Assembly: GCA_021442155.1 (NCBI GenBank)
Contig: CM038222.1
Coordinates: 54,617,352 to 54,681,351 of the forward strand
Length of the DNA stretch: 64,000 nucleotides
Reading direction: 5' to 3'
Source of the DNA: Cymbidium sinense
Taxonomy: Eukaryota > Streptophyta > Magnoliopsida > Asparagales > Orchidaceae
Shown: piece after piece, positions 46,501 to 57,973 of the stretch
Numbering within the stretch: the first letter of the stretch is position 1
Layout of the letters: each line of letters opens with the position of its first letter
Notes under the pieces: generated by a model
The model's input: only the letters and a program-made list of their open reading frames with translations
Told to the model about the DNA's origin: nothing
Database searches by the model: none
Position numbers and translations under genes: made by a program

Positions 46501-46729
46501 TCAATCAATCCTTCAATCATGAATCCAAATATAACATAAATTTCAATCATCAAATAAAACTAAATTCAAAACTCAAATCAAAATCAAACCCTTATTCATC
46601 CTTTGAACTTGATTGTGAAATGAATCAAATCCATTTGACTCAAATCACTTCAAATGGATTTATATTTCAATCATAAAAAAATAAATATGTGATTCAACCA
46701 AACTTGATTCAAATCAAATTAACACTTAG

Positions 46730-47345
46730 GCTCACTTGACCCAAAGTGATCTAAGTATCCTTTTGAGCCAAATTCAATCACCCAAATTGGATTCTTCAGA
46801 TTTAAGCCTCACATTGTCAATCATCATGATGATGATCACTTAAATTTCAAACCAAGTCAAACTTAAGTATTGATTGAGTCAACACTTAATCAAATTGAAA
46901 CCTAAACTAGCCAAAATCCACCATAGGCCAAATTATTTGAAATCATTGATCAAAACTAATTCAAGATCAATGTTTGGACTTGACCAAATCATCATTTCAG
47001 CCTAACCTAGCCCAATTGCCCACTTAACTCAAGTTGACCCAATTTGATCTAAAAAGCTAAAATGTGTCAAACCAACTTGAAACTTAACCAAACCAAAATT
47101 TATTAAGCTTGCAAGATATTTCAAATGACCAACCAAACTTAAACCAACCCATGACCTAACCTAATTATGTCAAATGGGTCAAATTGGTCAACTTGACCTA
47201 TTTGACCTAAATGAAATCAAATGAACCAAATCCAAATATAAATCCAATTAAACCAAACCAATGACACCAAAACATTTCAAATGGTCATATGAACTTGACC
47301 CAACCATTGGTTTGACCCAATTTGACCAATTGGTCAACTTGACCC
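46730..47345 (+). promoter_or_regulatory. TTGACC-rich block of element D LTR
   Basis: Nine or more TTGACC words (for example near 46737, 46980, 47034, 47192, 47201, 47294, 47312, 47322 and 47338). Counterpart of 36850-37720. Confidence 0.5.
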
Positions 47346-47816
47346 ATTTTTACCTAAATAGGTCAACATGAGCCAAATGATATCAAATTAACTCCAAATT
47401 CCTCAAAATTTGGACCAACCCAATTTCAAACTGTTCAAAATCTATCTAAATTGAAATAAAAGCTAAATGACCATTTTACCCCTAGGTCAAGGGGTAACCT
47501 ATGGCCAATTCCACTTAGAATTTGGTCATTTCCTTTTCATGGCCACTTGACATCTTAGTCAAATGGACACTAATAAGGGTGGTGCATGACCCAATAATTG
47601 GGTCAACCTTCACCCAACCCATGGCCAAACTGACCACCTAATAGAAAATTCTTCATATGGAATCACTACTCCACTCAAATGAGCACATGGAAACTTCACC
47701 ACTCCACTCCTCTGCCAAAACTGAATCATATGGCACCCAAAGTGACCAAACAAACTCAATCAATCTGATTAATTTGATCAAAATGGAAGGGAGGCTCACA
47801 GTCATCCAATCCTTCT

Positions 47817-47837
47817 AGGGGGAGATATACTCCCCCT
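47817..47837. promoter_or_regulatory. Perfect conserved hairpin in element D LTR
   Basis: Same arms and loop as 38151-38171. Here one further base pair (T/A) extends the stem. Confidence 0.7.
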
Positions 47838-48414
47838 AATTCCACTTTAATTCTGATCATTCTCGATTGAGCTATAGGAACTCAGAGCAACCTTCTCCAA
47901 GTTCCTCCAAGCTTCCTCAACCTATTTCTAACTCTCCATTTTTGGATTTCTTCAAAGCCAAAATAAGGGAGCTCATTGGAAATTCCACTTTGCTCAATTC
48001 AATACCAAACTCCAATTTCTCTTGCAAGCACCTTCAAGGCACCAAGTTGAGTTGATCCAAAGCTTTTCCAAGCTTCCAAGGCACCGGGAGGGAGCTAGAC
48101 CAAAGCCGCAAGCACTTGAAGCTCATGGCCAATAGAAGGATCTACTCAATCTCAAGCCTTCAAACTTTCAACAAGATTTCATCTCCACTAGATGAAGCAA
48201 CCTCGATGGTTGGGAGTGCCGGTTAAAGCCACCGATGAGGTATAGCTCAAAACCGAGCATAAGTGTAGATTTCTTTGGTCCTTTATAAAGGAAAGTATCA
48301 TCTCAAGTGAAATTGACTGTTGGATCTTCTCCTTCTTACTTCTTGATGGTGTGGGTAGATCTTCTTCGAGCTCAAGTGAGCTCAAATCAAGCCTAAGGGA
48401 TGGGGCGCCGTCAC

Positions 48415-48450
48415 CATGCGGGATGCATCATGGACCATCCATCCCGCATG
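48415..48450. promoter_or_regulatory. 11-bp perfect inverted repeat in element D LTR
   Basis: Arms CATGCGGGATG and CATCCCGCATG with a 14-base loop containing ATGGAC. It sits at the position of the 38725-38766 hairpin. Loop length and the ATGGAC word are kept, arm sequence is not. Confidence 0.75.
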
Positions 48451-49647
48451 TTTTGGATGGACGATCCTGATTAATCCATGTTAGATCCACTGGTTAACCC
48501 TTTAGAAACTACGAGCTTGAACTTGACCATCCAATCTTTGATCGGACGATCTAAGGGAAAGCGCGTAGCACCATCGGCTGATTGTGCAGCTGATGTGATA
48601 ACTTAAATAATCAATCCTGTCGTGCCACGTGGAAAGTGCTGCATCGCATCAGCGATCCATGTGGTGTTGACGGGATTAGTTATATAATTAGGGGTTTTAA
48701 TTATTCCCTAATCACAAAATCTTCAAAAATTCATAACTAAATGTGGAAAAATCAGAAAAATGCAAACTCAACTTTATTTTAAAGATAATTCAAAGGGGAA
48801 TAATAAAAAATTAATTTTAATGGATTTTGAATAGTGATATGTTCTTAATTTGAGTTTTATTGGGGATGTAATTTTGTTAATTACTCCTTAATTATTCTAA
48901 TAACTAGGGTTAATTAATGGGATGACCTTTGCCTCCCATGATTTTCTTAGAATTAATTATTGGATTAATTTAGGTAATTGCTTATTTCATCTCTAATCAC
49001 TCCCTTAATCAATTAAATGTTTAATTAACTTATTAAATGATGATGAATTCATTAATTAAATTTGTTAATCCTCTTGGAATCATGGATAGACTTAGGGAAT
49101 GAGTTTAAGATGCCTTTTCCAAATCTTTTCCCCTAAGTCTATTTCATTTGGATGAAAACTTAATTAATTTACAAATTGATTAATGATTTAATCATTTCAT
49201 TCAATAGCTTAATTAACCAAACCCAAAACCAAAAATAAATCCAAAAAACTTAATCACTTAATCAATCCTTTTTTGGGTAGATACTTATGTGTTCAATAAC
49301 CTAAGTGAGGTTAAGAAAATCAAATCCAACCTACATGTGTAGGAAGGGTTATAAAAGTACTTAATTAGACCCCTTAGCTTAATTAATCAATAATTGTGAG
49401 CCAATTGCATTAGGCCCTTTCTTTCTTAGGGTGCATTATTGATTTAAATTCAATGAGGCTGCATATCATATGTTGGCTCATAATTGTTTGAATAATTATG
49501 TTAAAGAGGTGTAGGTAAGGGGTAATTAATGAACTTAATTTACACCTTAACCTAAATAAAACTGAAAATCAATCTAATGGTTTTAAAAAATTAAACTAAA
49601 ATAACACACACATGTGAGAGATGGGTTAGGACCAGCAAACCTTTTTT

Positions 49648-50585
49648 ACATTAGTAGATATTATGGTTCATAGAAAGATAAATATTTTATGTGTTCAAGA
49701 AAATAAATGGGTTGGGGAGAAGGCCACAGAGATTGATAGTTTAGGTTTTAAGCTTTGGTATTCAAGTAAAAGTCAAACTAGAAATGGTGTAGGTGTAAGT
49801 ATAGATAAAAGTTTGAAGGATAATGTTATAAATATTAATAGATGTGGAGAATTATAGCTCTAAAGATTGTTGATACTAAGATTATCAATGTTATAAGTGT
49901 TTATGCTCCTCAAGTAGGTTTAGATGTAAGATCAAAAGAAAAATTTTGGAATGAATTAGAGGGATTAATACAAAAGATACCTCTTGAAGAAAAAATATTT
50001 ATTGGAGGAGATTTAAATGGACATGTTGGTAGAGTGGTAGAAGATTTTAAAAGTATTCATGGTGGTTATGGATTTGGAGTGACTAATGAAGAAGGTAGAA
50101 CTATATTAGATTTTTCCTTAGCTTATGATTTTGTAGTTGCTAATACTTTATTTAAGAAAAGAGATGAACATATTATTACTTATAAAAATGGATTTAGTAA
50201 AACATACATTGATTATTTTCTAATAAGAAAAATAGATCATTTAGATTGTAAATATTGCAAGGTCATTCCAAGTGAAAGTTTAAGTACTCAACATCAATTC
50301 TTAGTTTTATATTTTAAGATAAAAGATTATAAGAGGAAAAATAAATCAAATTATTGTCCTAGGATTAGATGGGGACACTTAAAGAACACAAATAAAAATA
50401 TTTTTAAGAGCAAACTACTGGAGCTTAGAATTTGGGATGTTTATAAGGAAGCTAATGTTATGTGGGAAAAGGTAGCAAGTGAAATTAAGCAAGTTGCTAA
50501 AAATGTGCTTGGAGAATCAAAAGGAAAAAAACTTCTTTTAATAAAAATAGTTGGTGGTGGAGTCAGAGTGTGCAAGAAAATATAA
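49648..50585 (+). pseudogene. LINE endonuclease domain
   Basis: Endonuclease/exonuclease/phosphatase fold. INILCVQENKWVGEKA is at about 49684-49731, VISVYAPQVGLD at about 49887-49922, the catalytic IGGDLNGHVG at about 50000-50030, GFGVTNEEGRTILDF at about 50072-50116, KTYIDYFLIRK at about 50200-50232 and the terminal SLSTQHQFLVLYF at about 50278-50317. One frameshift at about 49850 splits it; otherwise it is remarkably open compared with neighbours, so the LINE is among the younger insertions. Confidence 0.9.
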
Positions 50586-52320
50586 GAAATAAGAAGCATT
50601 GTTATAAAACTTGGTTTAAATGTAAAAACTTGGAGAATTGGGAGAGATATAAAATGGCATGTAGAGAATCTAAGAAAGCAATATATGATGCAAAGAATTT
50701 AGCTTTAGTGATTTATATAATAGATTAGATACCAAAGAAGGTGAAAGATGTATGTATAAGTTAGCCAACCAAAGAGATAGGAGAAGTAAAGACTAGTTCA
50801 AGTGACATGTATTAAGGATGAAAATAATAAAGTGCTTTTCTCAGAAAAGGATATTGAAAATAGGAGGATGAGGTATTTTGATAAACTTTTCAATGAAGGA
50901 TCTGAAAGTACAATTGATTTTAGTAACCTTAATACCCTTAACATAAATAGAGAATGTTATTTTTATCATTGTATTAGCAAATTTGAAGTTAGAGAAGCTT
51001 TAATGAAAATGAAATGTGGAAAAAAAGTACGATGATATTCCAATTGAAGTGTGGAAATGTTTAGGAGATCAAGGAATTTCTTGGCTTACAAATCTTTTTT
51101 AATGTTATTTTAAAGACTAAAAGATGTCGATGAGTGGAGAAAGAGTTGTTGGTTCCTATATATAAGAATAAAGGTGATGCACAAGAGTGTGCAAATTATG
51201 GAGGAATTAAGTTAATGTGTCATACATTAAAATTATGGGAGAGAGTAATGAGCATAGGTTACGATGTGATACAAAAGTTTCTCACAATCGTTTGGTTTAT
51301 GCCGTAGATCTACTATGGATGATATACATTTGTTAAGAGGTTTGATGGAGAAGTATAGAAAGTAAGGAGGATCTACATATGATATTTATTGATTTAGAGA
51401 AAGCTTATGATAAAGTTTCAAGAGATGTTCTTTGGAGAGTTCTAGAATAAAAAAGGAGTTATATATTCATTATATTCAAGTAAGGTTATGTATACTAGAG
51501 CGCCACTTGTGTCCAAACACAAGGAGGATTGACAAAATATTTTCTTATTTTAGTTGGATTACATCAAGGATCGCTTTAAGCCCATATCTTTTTTGCTTTA
51601 GTTATGGATGTTCTTAGGCATTTATAGGAAGATGTACCTTGGTGTATGCTTTTTTGTTGATGACATTCTTCTTGTTGATAAGACTAAAGAGGGAGTCCAA
51701 GAGAAACTTGAATTATGTAGGTCAACATTAGAGTCTAAAGGTTTTCATTTAAGAGATCTAAAATTGAGTATATGGAGTGTAATTTTAGTTGTAAAAGGTT
51801 TAGTGGTAGTGTTGTGACATTAGGTGAACAAGTCATTAATAAGAGTGAGCGATTCAGATATTTAGGCTTTATTGTTCAAAATGATGGTGAAATAGATGGA
51901 GATGTTATTAGTAGAATTCAAGTTGGATGGTTGAAGTGAAGGAATTCATCATGCCTATTGTGTGATAGAAAAGTTCCACTTAAACTTAAAGAAAAATTTT
52001 ATAAGATGGTGGTAAGGACTGCAATGACTTATAGTGCAGAATGTTGGCCAATAAAAGAGAAGCATAAGACTAAGTTAAGTGTTACTGAGATGAGGATGCT
52101 TAGGTGGATGAGTGGCTTTACTCTTCTAGATAAAATGTGAAATGGGTATGTTCGGGAAAAAGTTGGAGTAGCTCTGGTGGTAGATAAGATTAGAGAGAGT
52201 CGCCTTAGATGGTTTGGCCACATAAAATGTCGATCGTCTGATGACCCGGTTAGGAGAGTAGATGCATTAGATTTTCTTTATGTTAAGAAAGGTAGAGGTA
52301 GACCTAAAAAGGCTTAGTCA
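50586..52320 (+). pseudogene. LINE reverse transcriptase domain
   Basis: VPIYKNKGDAQECANYGGIK is at about 51151-51208, [14 protein letters not shown] sequence near 51390-51420, and the catalytic [10 protein letters not shown] at about 51649-51678 (FADD in most relatives; Ala is Val here). [15 protein letters not shown] follows at about 51708-51755. The C-terminal part has KFYKMVVRTAMTYSAECWPI (about 51995-52050) and EMRMLRWMSG (about 52087-52118), then RLRWFGHI-type sequence near 52205. Stops and frameshifts occur between blocks. Confidence 0.88.
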
Positions 52321-55300
52321 ATATGTATAAAAATGACCTAAGTCTACTTGAATTAAATGAGAATTTGACACATAATAGGACAAAATGAAGAAGAAGGATT
52401 CATATAGCCGACCCCACTTAGTGGGATAAAGGCTTGTTGTTATTGTTGTGAAATCAAATCAAACTCAAAACAAAACTAAAAATTCCTTTAAACAATTTTG
52501 ATTCTCTTTAAACGATCTTATTCCATAGAATTATCTTTAGAAATTAATTAAGGCGAATGAAATTACATGTTTATATCACTTTATTTCTTTCCTAGCATGC
52601 TAAATGTGTATGTCATATAAAAATCATGCATTCAGGCCTTTTGAAAAATCAAATTAAAATGAAATGTTTCCTCTATGCCAAATTGCATGTCATGACTAAA
52701 ATAAGAATATGAATGGCTATTATCACTACTAAATCCAAAATTATTTTCAAAACTTAGAAATCTAATATTACAAATGAAAAGTATCATACTTATAATTACT
52801 TATAAGCTTGCATGTGAGTATAATATAAAATGTGCATTATGTGACTTCTCCTTCTCTTCTCTTTTAACATAGTTTTGAATAGGATTTGCAAAGTGTATAG
52901 TTCATTTGAAAAGAACACAACACTTGTTTAAATTCATTCCTATCCATTCCTATGTTATCATTTAAGAAGGATCTTTACATTTACACATGCAAATTAAACA
53001 ACCCACAAATCGAACAAAACAAACATGAACTTTTTGCATAACTCTTTTTCCATTCATGTCTTTTTGTACATGCACATGTATTTAAGAAAAGTGATATATT
53101 AGTCTAGACATCCCGGGGTTGCGAGGCTTTAAGTAGCACCAAGTAAGTCTTGTACCTTACACCCCTAGTGTAGAAAACATTGGCGTCATACTCACTTCTG
53201 TCTTTTATACATGTAAATGTGCATATGAATAATGGATAAAAGAGTCTCTCTTTTCTACTTGATAAATCATGCATACATGAAATATTCCAAATTTTTTTAA
53301 GTAATATCTCTTAACAATCATCATTAAGGTGTTCTAACATCTCTATTTGTATGCATATATATGCTTAGGATTCATCCATATGCATGTTACACATGTTGGA
53401 AAGAAACAAAGTGTTGTGTGTTTTGTGAAAGTAATTCACTTTAGTTAATCCTAAATTGCCTTTCTTATTTGAATAGGTTTGTTTAGAGTATATCTAAACT
53501 TAGGACTAATTAAAACACATAATAAAACATTCACTAAAGAAAAATCACTAATGAATCTACCTTAGAAATTACTTAAGGTAGGGAGGAAGAGAAGTTCTCT
53601 TCTTTTCCCCTCTTTACAACATTTAGTAATTAATGTAGGTTCATTCAAACCAAATCAAATCATCAAGTAAAATCAACCAAATCAACTAAATCACTTAAAA
53701 GAAACCACCCTCTAAGTTGAATCTTTCATACTTAGAAAATTCTAATCTTAAATCCTAGCTAAGACATACCACATAAGCCTTAAATGGCGCACACATTATG
53801 CTAAGTCACCATTTCTAGTCCTATGTTAGGACAGTGCATGGTTTGATGTTTGATTTTATTTTCTTAAGTGATGTTTTAGTCTGGATGTTAGGTGTATGTG
53901 CATAGACTAAATGGTAGGATGATCTTAGTCTAATCATTATCTTCTGTAGTAGATTGTGCTTAAGGGGCATTGTAATAAAAATATAAATGCTTTTTGTTGT
54001 GTAGGTTGTTATACCCCTAAGCATAATCCAAAATAGGCTAGGTGGACTTGGTTACCTATGTGTGAGGTGCTAAGTCCAATTTATTCATATACATGCTTGG
54101 GATTGTGTGGTTTGTTTAGCTAATCTATGTTTTGTAGGTTTTAGTTAGATTTACTTTTTCCCATTTTCATGTAATTTTACAATTAGGATTTGGAATGAAT
54201 GTTATGGGGGATTAAGATGAACATTGGTTATAAGACTATGTCTTATGTACCATGTGTAGCCTTTGGAACAACCACATTAACCAACCAAAAGAAGAAAGAA
54301 GAATGAAGAATGAAGACCCCCATAACATGATTTCTCATTTTGATTATAATTAATTCATTTGTAATTCTAATTATATAAGGGTAGAGCTTGACTACCCAAT
54401 TTGTTTTTGAGTTTGAGCAATGGAGCCCGACCATAAAAGGCCTCTTATTCTTTTTGCACTAGCTTTATAAATTATTTGATGTTTCTTTAGCTTGTTCATT
54501 AAGATGACATATTTTCCTAGCTTCATCCTTGTTTAATGAATGGTCTGGATGCGATTAGACTCTCAAAAAAAAATTAATTTTGCTAGGGAACTTGATGAGA
54601 GAACTTGTCTTGACCTTTAAGATGATCGGGATGTTGTATGGTTTCACATCATGCATAAAAGCATCTTGCTTCACTCTTGCTTATGGAGGGCTTCCACCTT
54701 TGCTAGGGAACTTGTCTTGACCTTTAAGAGCCATGGTGGAAATACACCTCCTTCTTGCTGATTTTGGCCCATAATCCAATTTCTCATGCCTTTGGCATAT
54801 GAATCCCAAAGCCTGTGCCAAATCAATTGTCCAAAAATGAAAATAAAATATAACAAAAATTTGCATTAGATTTAAGTCATTAATCATGCCCTACATGATC
54901 TAGTCTCTTAGGGAGTGTGTTTAAGGACTTAGTCTCTTTCTAAATAAATAACAGTCTAGCTATCTTGCAAAAGCATAAGACTTGCCTACATGAATTTAAA
55001 ATCATAGGAGGAGTTAGTTGGTAGCCACACCCAAAGGGTTGTAAGTCCAAACAGTCAGGTGGTTTATCCTCTCTTATGGAGGTAAACCAAATACCCATTT
55101 TCACCTTAGATTTAGGTCATGCTTTAGCCCTCGCCAAAGCTCCCTAGATTTAGGTTCAGAGATTCCTACTTCTCTTTGCAGGCTATAAGCATAAATCCTC
55201 ACCTCTTAGGCATTTCAATGATCTTGTGTTATGTAATTGTAAGCCCTAAATTTTTAATAAAAATTTAACTCAAACAAATAAATCACTTCAATTTCAAAAT

Positions 55301-55880
55301 ATAAAGCCCAATCATAGGATAATTTGGGATGCTTACTAGGCTTCCTAGTATCATAAGCATCCCCACTTATCTTCCTTTGGTTTGATAATAACTCCCTCCT
55401 CTTGATCAATCCCACTTGATCTTCTAAAAGTAAACCAATTTATTGATAGTCCTATCTTTGAAATCTTTGGTGGCAATGATCATTTACCTTAATCAAGAGT
55501 ATTCTTAAAGAATCTCATTCCTTAGGATGTAATTTACTATGGGGGCTTGCCTCCATAGAGAATTTAATAAACCCGGTTTAAAATAAATCATGTTTTACTT
55601 ATCCATGCAAAGTAGGGGAAGAATCTCTAGTACATCCGGAGACCCATAATCCTTATGAGTCCTTATTAAGTTGATTAAGTCCATTGTAGGATGATAACTT
55701 AAATCTCTCAAGATAGTACACCATTTCTCAATGTCGTACCTGATCACCCTAACAAGAACATCTACGGATCTTCGTGGTGTCCAACACAAGGAATGTTGTT
55801 TATTTTCATTCTTCATTTATTTTTCTTCCTCAAAGAAGATAGATGAAGGATGAAAATAAAAATTCTACCACAAATTTTTC

Positions 55881-55898
55881 TAGTGACTCCGCTAGGAA
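55881..55898 (+). promoter_or_regulatory. Decayed primer-binding site of element D
   Basis: TAGTGACTCCGCTAGGAAAG directly after the LTR resembles the TGGCGACTCCGCTGGGGA type of site found in Tat/Ogre elements (tRNA-Arg type, as I recall it). Mismatches are mostly G to A transitions, as expected of methylated decayed DNA. Confidence 0.7.
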
Positions 55899-56329
55899 AG
55901 GTTCATCTCTCCATCTTTGGTAAATGATCATTCTCTGCAAATATCGAAAGTGGGGTTTGTATTTTATATGAATCCAAGACTATCTTTCTGTTCCATTGGC
56001 ACTTAGTTTATTTCATCCTTAAGCTAAGCTAGCCAACATCCTTTAGGTTTTAGGACCTCACTCCGTGTAAGTCTTAAAACCCCTACTTGGTTTTCCCAAT
56101 AGGTGAAAATAAAAAATCTAATAAAAGAAATAACTAAAGGCTTCCTTCTTACCATTTCAATGGCAAGGTAAGGTTCATTACAAAATATAGAAAAATAAAT
56201 CCTTCTTAAAAAATATCAATTTCCAAATAGCATTTTTTTTTCAAAATGCACATAACAAAATGTTTGCATAAAATTTTTCATAAACCACCCTCATCTAATA
56301 ATCTTCATGATTGTTATATGTAGGATCAT
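55899..56329 (+). other. Leader of element D
   Basis: Non-coding leader between the primer-binding site and the tandem hairpin repeats. No ORF worth calling. Confidence 0.5.
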
Positions 56330-56800
56330 TTCAAAATCAAAATCAATAATTATATTTTCAAAAAGCACAAATGAACATCCTCATTCAATTTATTGAATGA
56401 AGATTTCATTTTTAAAGAATAAAATCAACAATCATATTTTCAAAAAGCACAAATGAACATCTTCATTCAATTTATTGAATGAAGATTTTATTTTCAAAAC
56501 AACATCAATAATCATCCTTTCAAAAATCAAAATCAATAATCGTATTTTCAAAAAGCACAAATGAACATCTTCATTCAATTTATTAAATGAAGATTTCATT
56601 TTCAAAAATAAAATCAACAATCACATTTTCTAAGAACACAAATGAACATCTTCACTCAATTTATTTTGATAAATATTTCATTTCCAAAATAAAATTCAAA
56701 ATCATATTTTCAAAAAGCACAAATGAACATCCTCATTCAATATCTTGAATGAAGATTTTATTTTCAAAACAAAACTAATAATCATCCTTTCAAAATTAAA
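56330..56800 (+). repeat. Leader tandem repeat type A, 5 hairpin units
   Basis: Units of about 82 bp with CATCTTCATTCAA..TTGAATGAAGAT at about 56376, 56458, 56566, 56647 and 56728. Each forms a 12-bp stem with a four-base loop (ATCTTCATTCAA / TTGAATGAAGAT around TTTA) in the best units. The spacer ATTTTCAAAAAGCACAAATG is conserved. Confidence 0.88.
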
Positions 56801-56819
56801 AGTCATCTTTTCAAAATTA

Positions 56820-57760
56820 AAATAACATTTGGATCTTTCATTTAGCATACCCAAATTTGTTAAGTGGAGATCCTCTTTTCAAAATCAAAATCATAAAAAT
56901 CAAATACATTTGGATCTTTCATTTAGCATACTCAAATTTGCTAAATGAAGATCCTATTTTCAAAAATCAAAATTCAGACAACATTTGGATCTTTCATTTA
57001 GCATACCCAAATTTTCTAAGTGAAGTTCCATTTTTCAAAATCAAAATAAAAATCAAAAAAAAAAAACACATGGATCCTTTATTTAGCATACCTAAATTTG
57101 CTAAGTAAAGAATCCTCTTTTTGAAATCTTCAAAATAAAACATATTTGGATTTCTTTAGCACATCTAAATTTGCTAAGAATCCTCTTCTCAAAATCATCA
57201 AAACAAAAAAATATTTGGACTTCTTTTATTTTGCATACCTAAATTTTCTAAGTAAAGAATCCTCTTTTTAGAAAATCTAAACAAAATATATTTGGATTTC
57301 TTTTATTTAACATACTTAAATTTTCTAAGTAAGGAATCCTCTTTCTAAAAATCAAAATAAAGTATATTTGGATCTTTTATTTAGCATACCCAAATTTGCT
57401 AAGTAAAGATCCTCTTTTCAAAAATAACAAAAAATTTTGATTCTTCATTTAGCATGCCCAAATTTGCTAATTGAAGATTCCATTATCAAATTCACACATG
57501 ATTCACAAACAAGCAAGCAAAAGAAGAAATTGCTTTCAAACACCTCACCTAGCATACCCAAATTTGCTAAGTGAGTAAATTCCAAAATCACAAATTAAAA
57601 CAAAATCAATTGACCATTTACTTTAACATACTCAAATTTGTTAAATAAAGGGCCTCACAATCAAAAATCAAAATCAAATATGAACCTATGGAAGCATCAA
57701 TCTCTCCAAAAAAATATATGAAGCCCTTTTCAACATACACAAATTTATTGAAAAATGGAT
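56820..57760 (+). repeat. Leader tandem repeat type B, 11-12 hairpin units
   Basis: Units of about 75 bp with TTTAGCATACCCAAATTTGC at the centre, starting at about 56827, 56907, 56982, 57068, 57141, 57211, 57288, 57363 and 57437, then less regular ones near 57540, 57618 and 57720. Arms GGATCTTTCATTTAGCA and TGCTAAGTGAAGATCC pair with one bulge around a ten-base loop. Confidence 0.88.
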
Positions 57761-57973
57761 TCTACATTCAAAAAATCTTTGTTCCAATCAATCTCCAAAA
57801 TCTCTTCAAATTCATTTGAGCCCCACTTAACACTTTCAAGTTGTTGAGTTTGGGTTCAAATTTTAAATCAAAATTCTAAAATAAACAAAGCAACAAATCG
57901 ATTGGTTTATTTTCAATATTGCGACTTTCATCGTTTCATTCGATTACATTGCAATTCAATTGGTAGCACATAA

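Larger units (their letters stand above)
49648..52450 (+). mobile_element. 5'-truncated RTE-type LINE
   Basis: Single pol-type ORF remnant with apurinic-like endonuclease then RT, no gag, ending in CCGACCCCACTTAGTGGGAT and a (TTG)n-type tail (GGCTTGTTGTTATTGTTG). That ending is characteristic of plant RTE-clade LINEs. The beginning is missing: homology starts inside the endonuclease. It is inserted in the giant LTR; the empty site survives at about 39921-39975 of the solo LTR. No clear target duplication is seen. Confidence 0.9.
45766..55881 (+). repeat. 5' LTR of element D (about 7.3 kb plus LINE)
   Basis: Starts TGTTGACCTCACTTTT and aligns along its length with 35510-43480, including GGTTGCGAGGCTTTAAGTAG (53117) and GGAGGAGTTAGTTGGTAGCC (55009). 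After removing the LINE its length is about 7.3 kb; the difference from the solo LTR comes mainly from fewer 178-bp units and small indels. The end TTTTTCT lacks the final CCACA of the solo copy. Confidence 0.87.

Noticed and set aside
56330..57760. CRISPR-like array of regularly spaced palindromic repeats.
   Set aside because: Repeat and spacer are both conserved, the genome is a plant's, and the array sits in a retrotransposon leader.
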